DNA of 64,000 nucleotides. It comes from Arthrobacter sp. Soil762 (GTDB lineage: Bacteria; Actinomycetota; Actinomycetes; Actinomycetales; Micrococcaceae). The stretch spans positions 175,914 to 239,913 of the forward strand of contig NZ_LMSG01000023.1 in the NCBI RefSeq assembly GCF_001428335.1. The letters run 5' to 3'. The notes under the pieces are model-generated. The model was given only the letters and a program-made list of their open reading frames with translations. It was not told the origin of the DNA and did not search any database. The position numbers were made by a program, and so were the translations under genes. Of this stretch, positions 63,886-64,000 are shown piece after piece. How positions within the stretch are numbered: position 1 is the stretch's first letter; every line of letters starts with the position of its first letter.

Positions 63886-64000
63886 ATGCAGCAACGGCTT
63901 GCCATCCTCGATGACTACCAGGGCGTGGCGCACGGCTTCGCCGACTGGTCCTCCCTGGAACACGCCGGCGTTTCAACGTCCGTCTTCCGCGAGCCCTTCC
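63886..64000 (+). CDS. N-terminal fragment of a D-2-hydroxyacid dehydrogenase
   Basis: The ATG at 63886 has AAGGAA 8 nt upstream, and the frame runs off the window. The 38 visible residues, starting MQQRLAILDDYQGVAHGFAD, have the LAILDDYQGVA start typical of D-isomer-specific 2-hydroxyacid dehydrogenases of the SerA/phosphoglycerate dehydrogenase-like group in Micrococcaceae. The cofactor and catalytic motifs lie outside. Divergent from the MFS gene. Confidence 0.75.
   Translation, partial: MQQRLAILDDYQGVAHGFADWSSLEHAGVSTSVFREPF

Overview
The window looks like a chromosomal segment of a high-GC actinobacterium of the Arthrobacter/Pseudarthrobacter (Micrococcaceae) type. The evidence is the high GC content and strong GC3 bias, an N-terminal fragment of the DUF222/HNH type that is abundant in that group, the lhr-nei2 gene pair, a DtxR/IdeR-type iron box, a RamB-type regulator beside isocitrate lyase, and interspersed palindromes of the GGTTGAGCCTGTCGAAACC type. 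This assignment is inferred from content; no 16S or other marker gene is present. I see no phage, IS element, CRISPR array or rRNA. The only RNA gene is a tRNA-Ser(CGA).

Layout. 1-7.2 kb: an edge fragment of a DUF222-like protein, tRNA-Ser, a DJ-1/PfpI protein, a nitronate monooxygenase, unknowns, a YcnI copper-type locus and a DUF4232 lipoprotein. 7.2-13.5 kb: a leftward operon of LacI regulator, two permeases, a lipoprotein binding protein and a cytosolic GH32 fructan hydrolase, with a candidate LacI operator in front. 13.6-21.2 kb: a FAD/Rieske oxidoreductase, then lhr helicase overlapping nei2 glycosylase. 21.2-29.9 kb: several small divergent regulator/target pairs (YczE-type membrane protein/MocR, DUF4188/TetR, ArsR-SRPBCC), each with visible palindromes or repeats, then pseudouridine synthase, macro-domain protein, DedA and unknowns. 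30-38.7 kb: a secreted protein of unknown function, PEP carboxylase, an F420-reductase-like protein, DUF1684, an acyl-CoA dehydrogenase/SDR pair and a GH76 mannanase. 38.7-42.7 kb: an iron(III) ABC transporter under a DtxR-type box. 42.7-50 kb: YdeI, VOC, NUDIX-like and SRPBCC proteins, tgt with an oppositely oriented YhhQ queuosine-precursor transporter, and a ThiD/PdxK kinase. 50-52.3 kb: a TetR regulator and a small membrane protein with two copies of one palindrome between them, then a lipoprotein serpin. 52.4-62.5 kb: an alpha-ketoglutarate-permease-like MFS protein divergent from a response regulator/histidine kinase/TAXI receptor operon, then RamB, aceA and aceB (glyoxylate shunt). 62.5-64 kb: a CynX-type MFS protein and the start of a D-2-hydroxyacid dehydrogenase.

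The most interesting signals are these. (1) Three copies of a ~100-bp nested palindrome, with a compensatory base pair change, sit at gene 3' ends between 52.4 and 62.5 kb. (2) A TAXI receptor is translationally coupled to a two-component system with no TRAP membrane genes, next to a 2-oxoglutarate-type MFS transporter and the glyoxylate shunt. (3) A 49-bp, four-unit palindrome lies between a TetR gene and a DUF4188 gene. (4) A separate palindrome family has been absorbed into the reading frames of two proteins. (5) Two mutually exclusive perfect stems lie ahead of a pseudouridine synthase.
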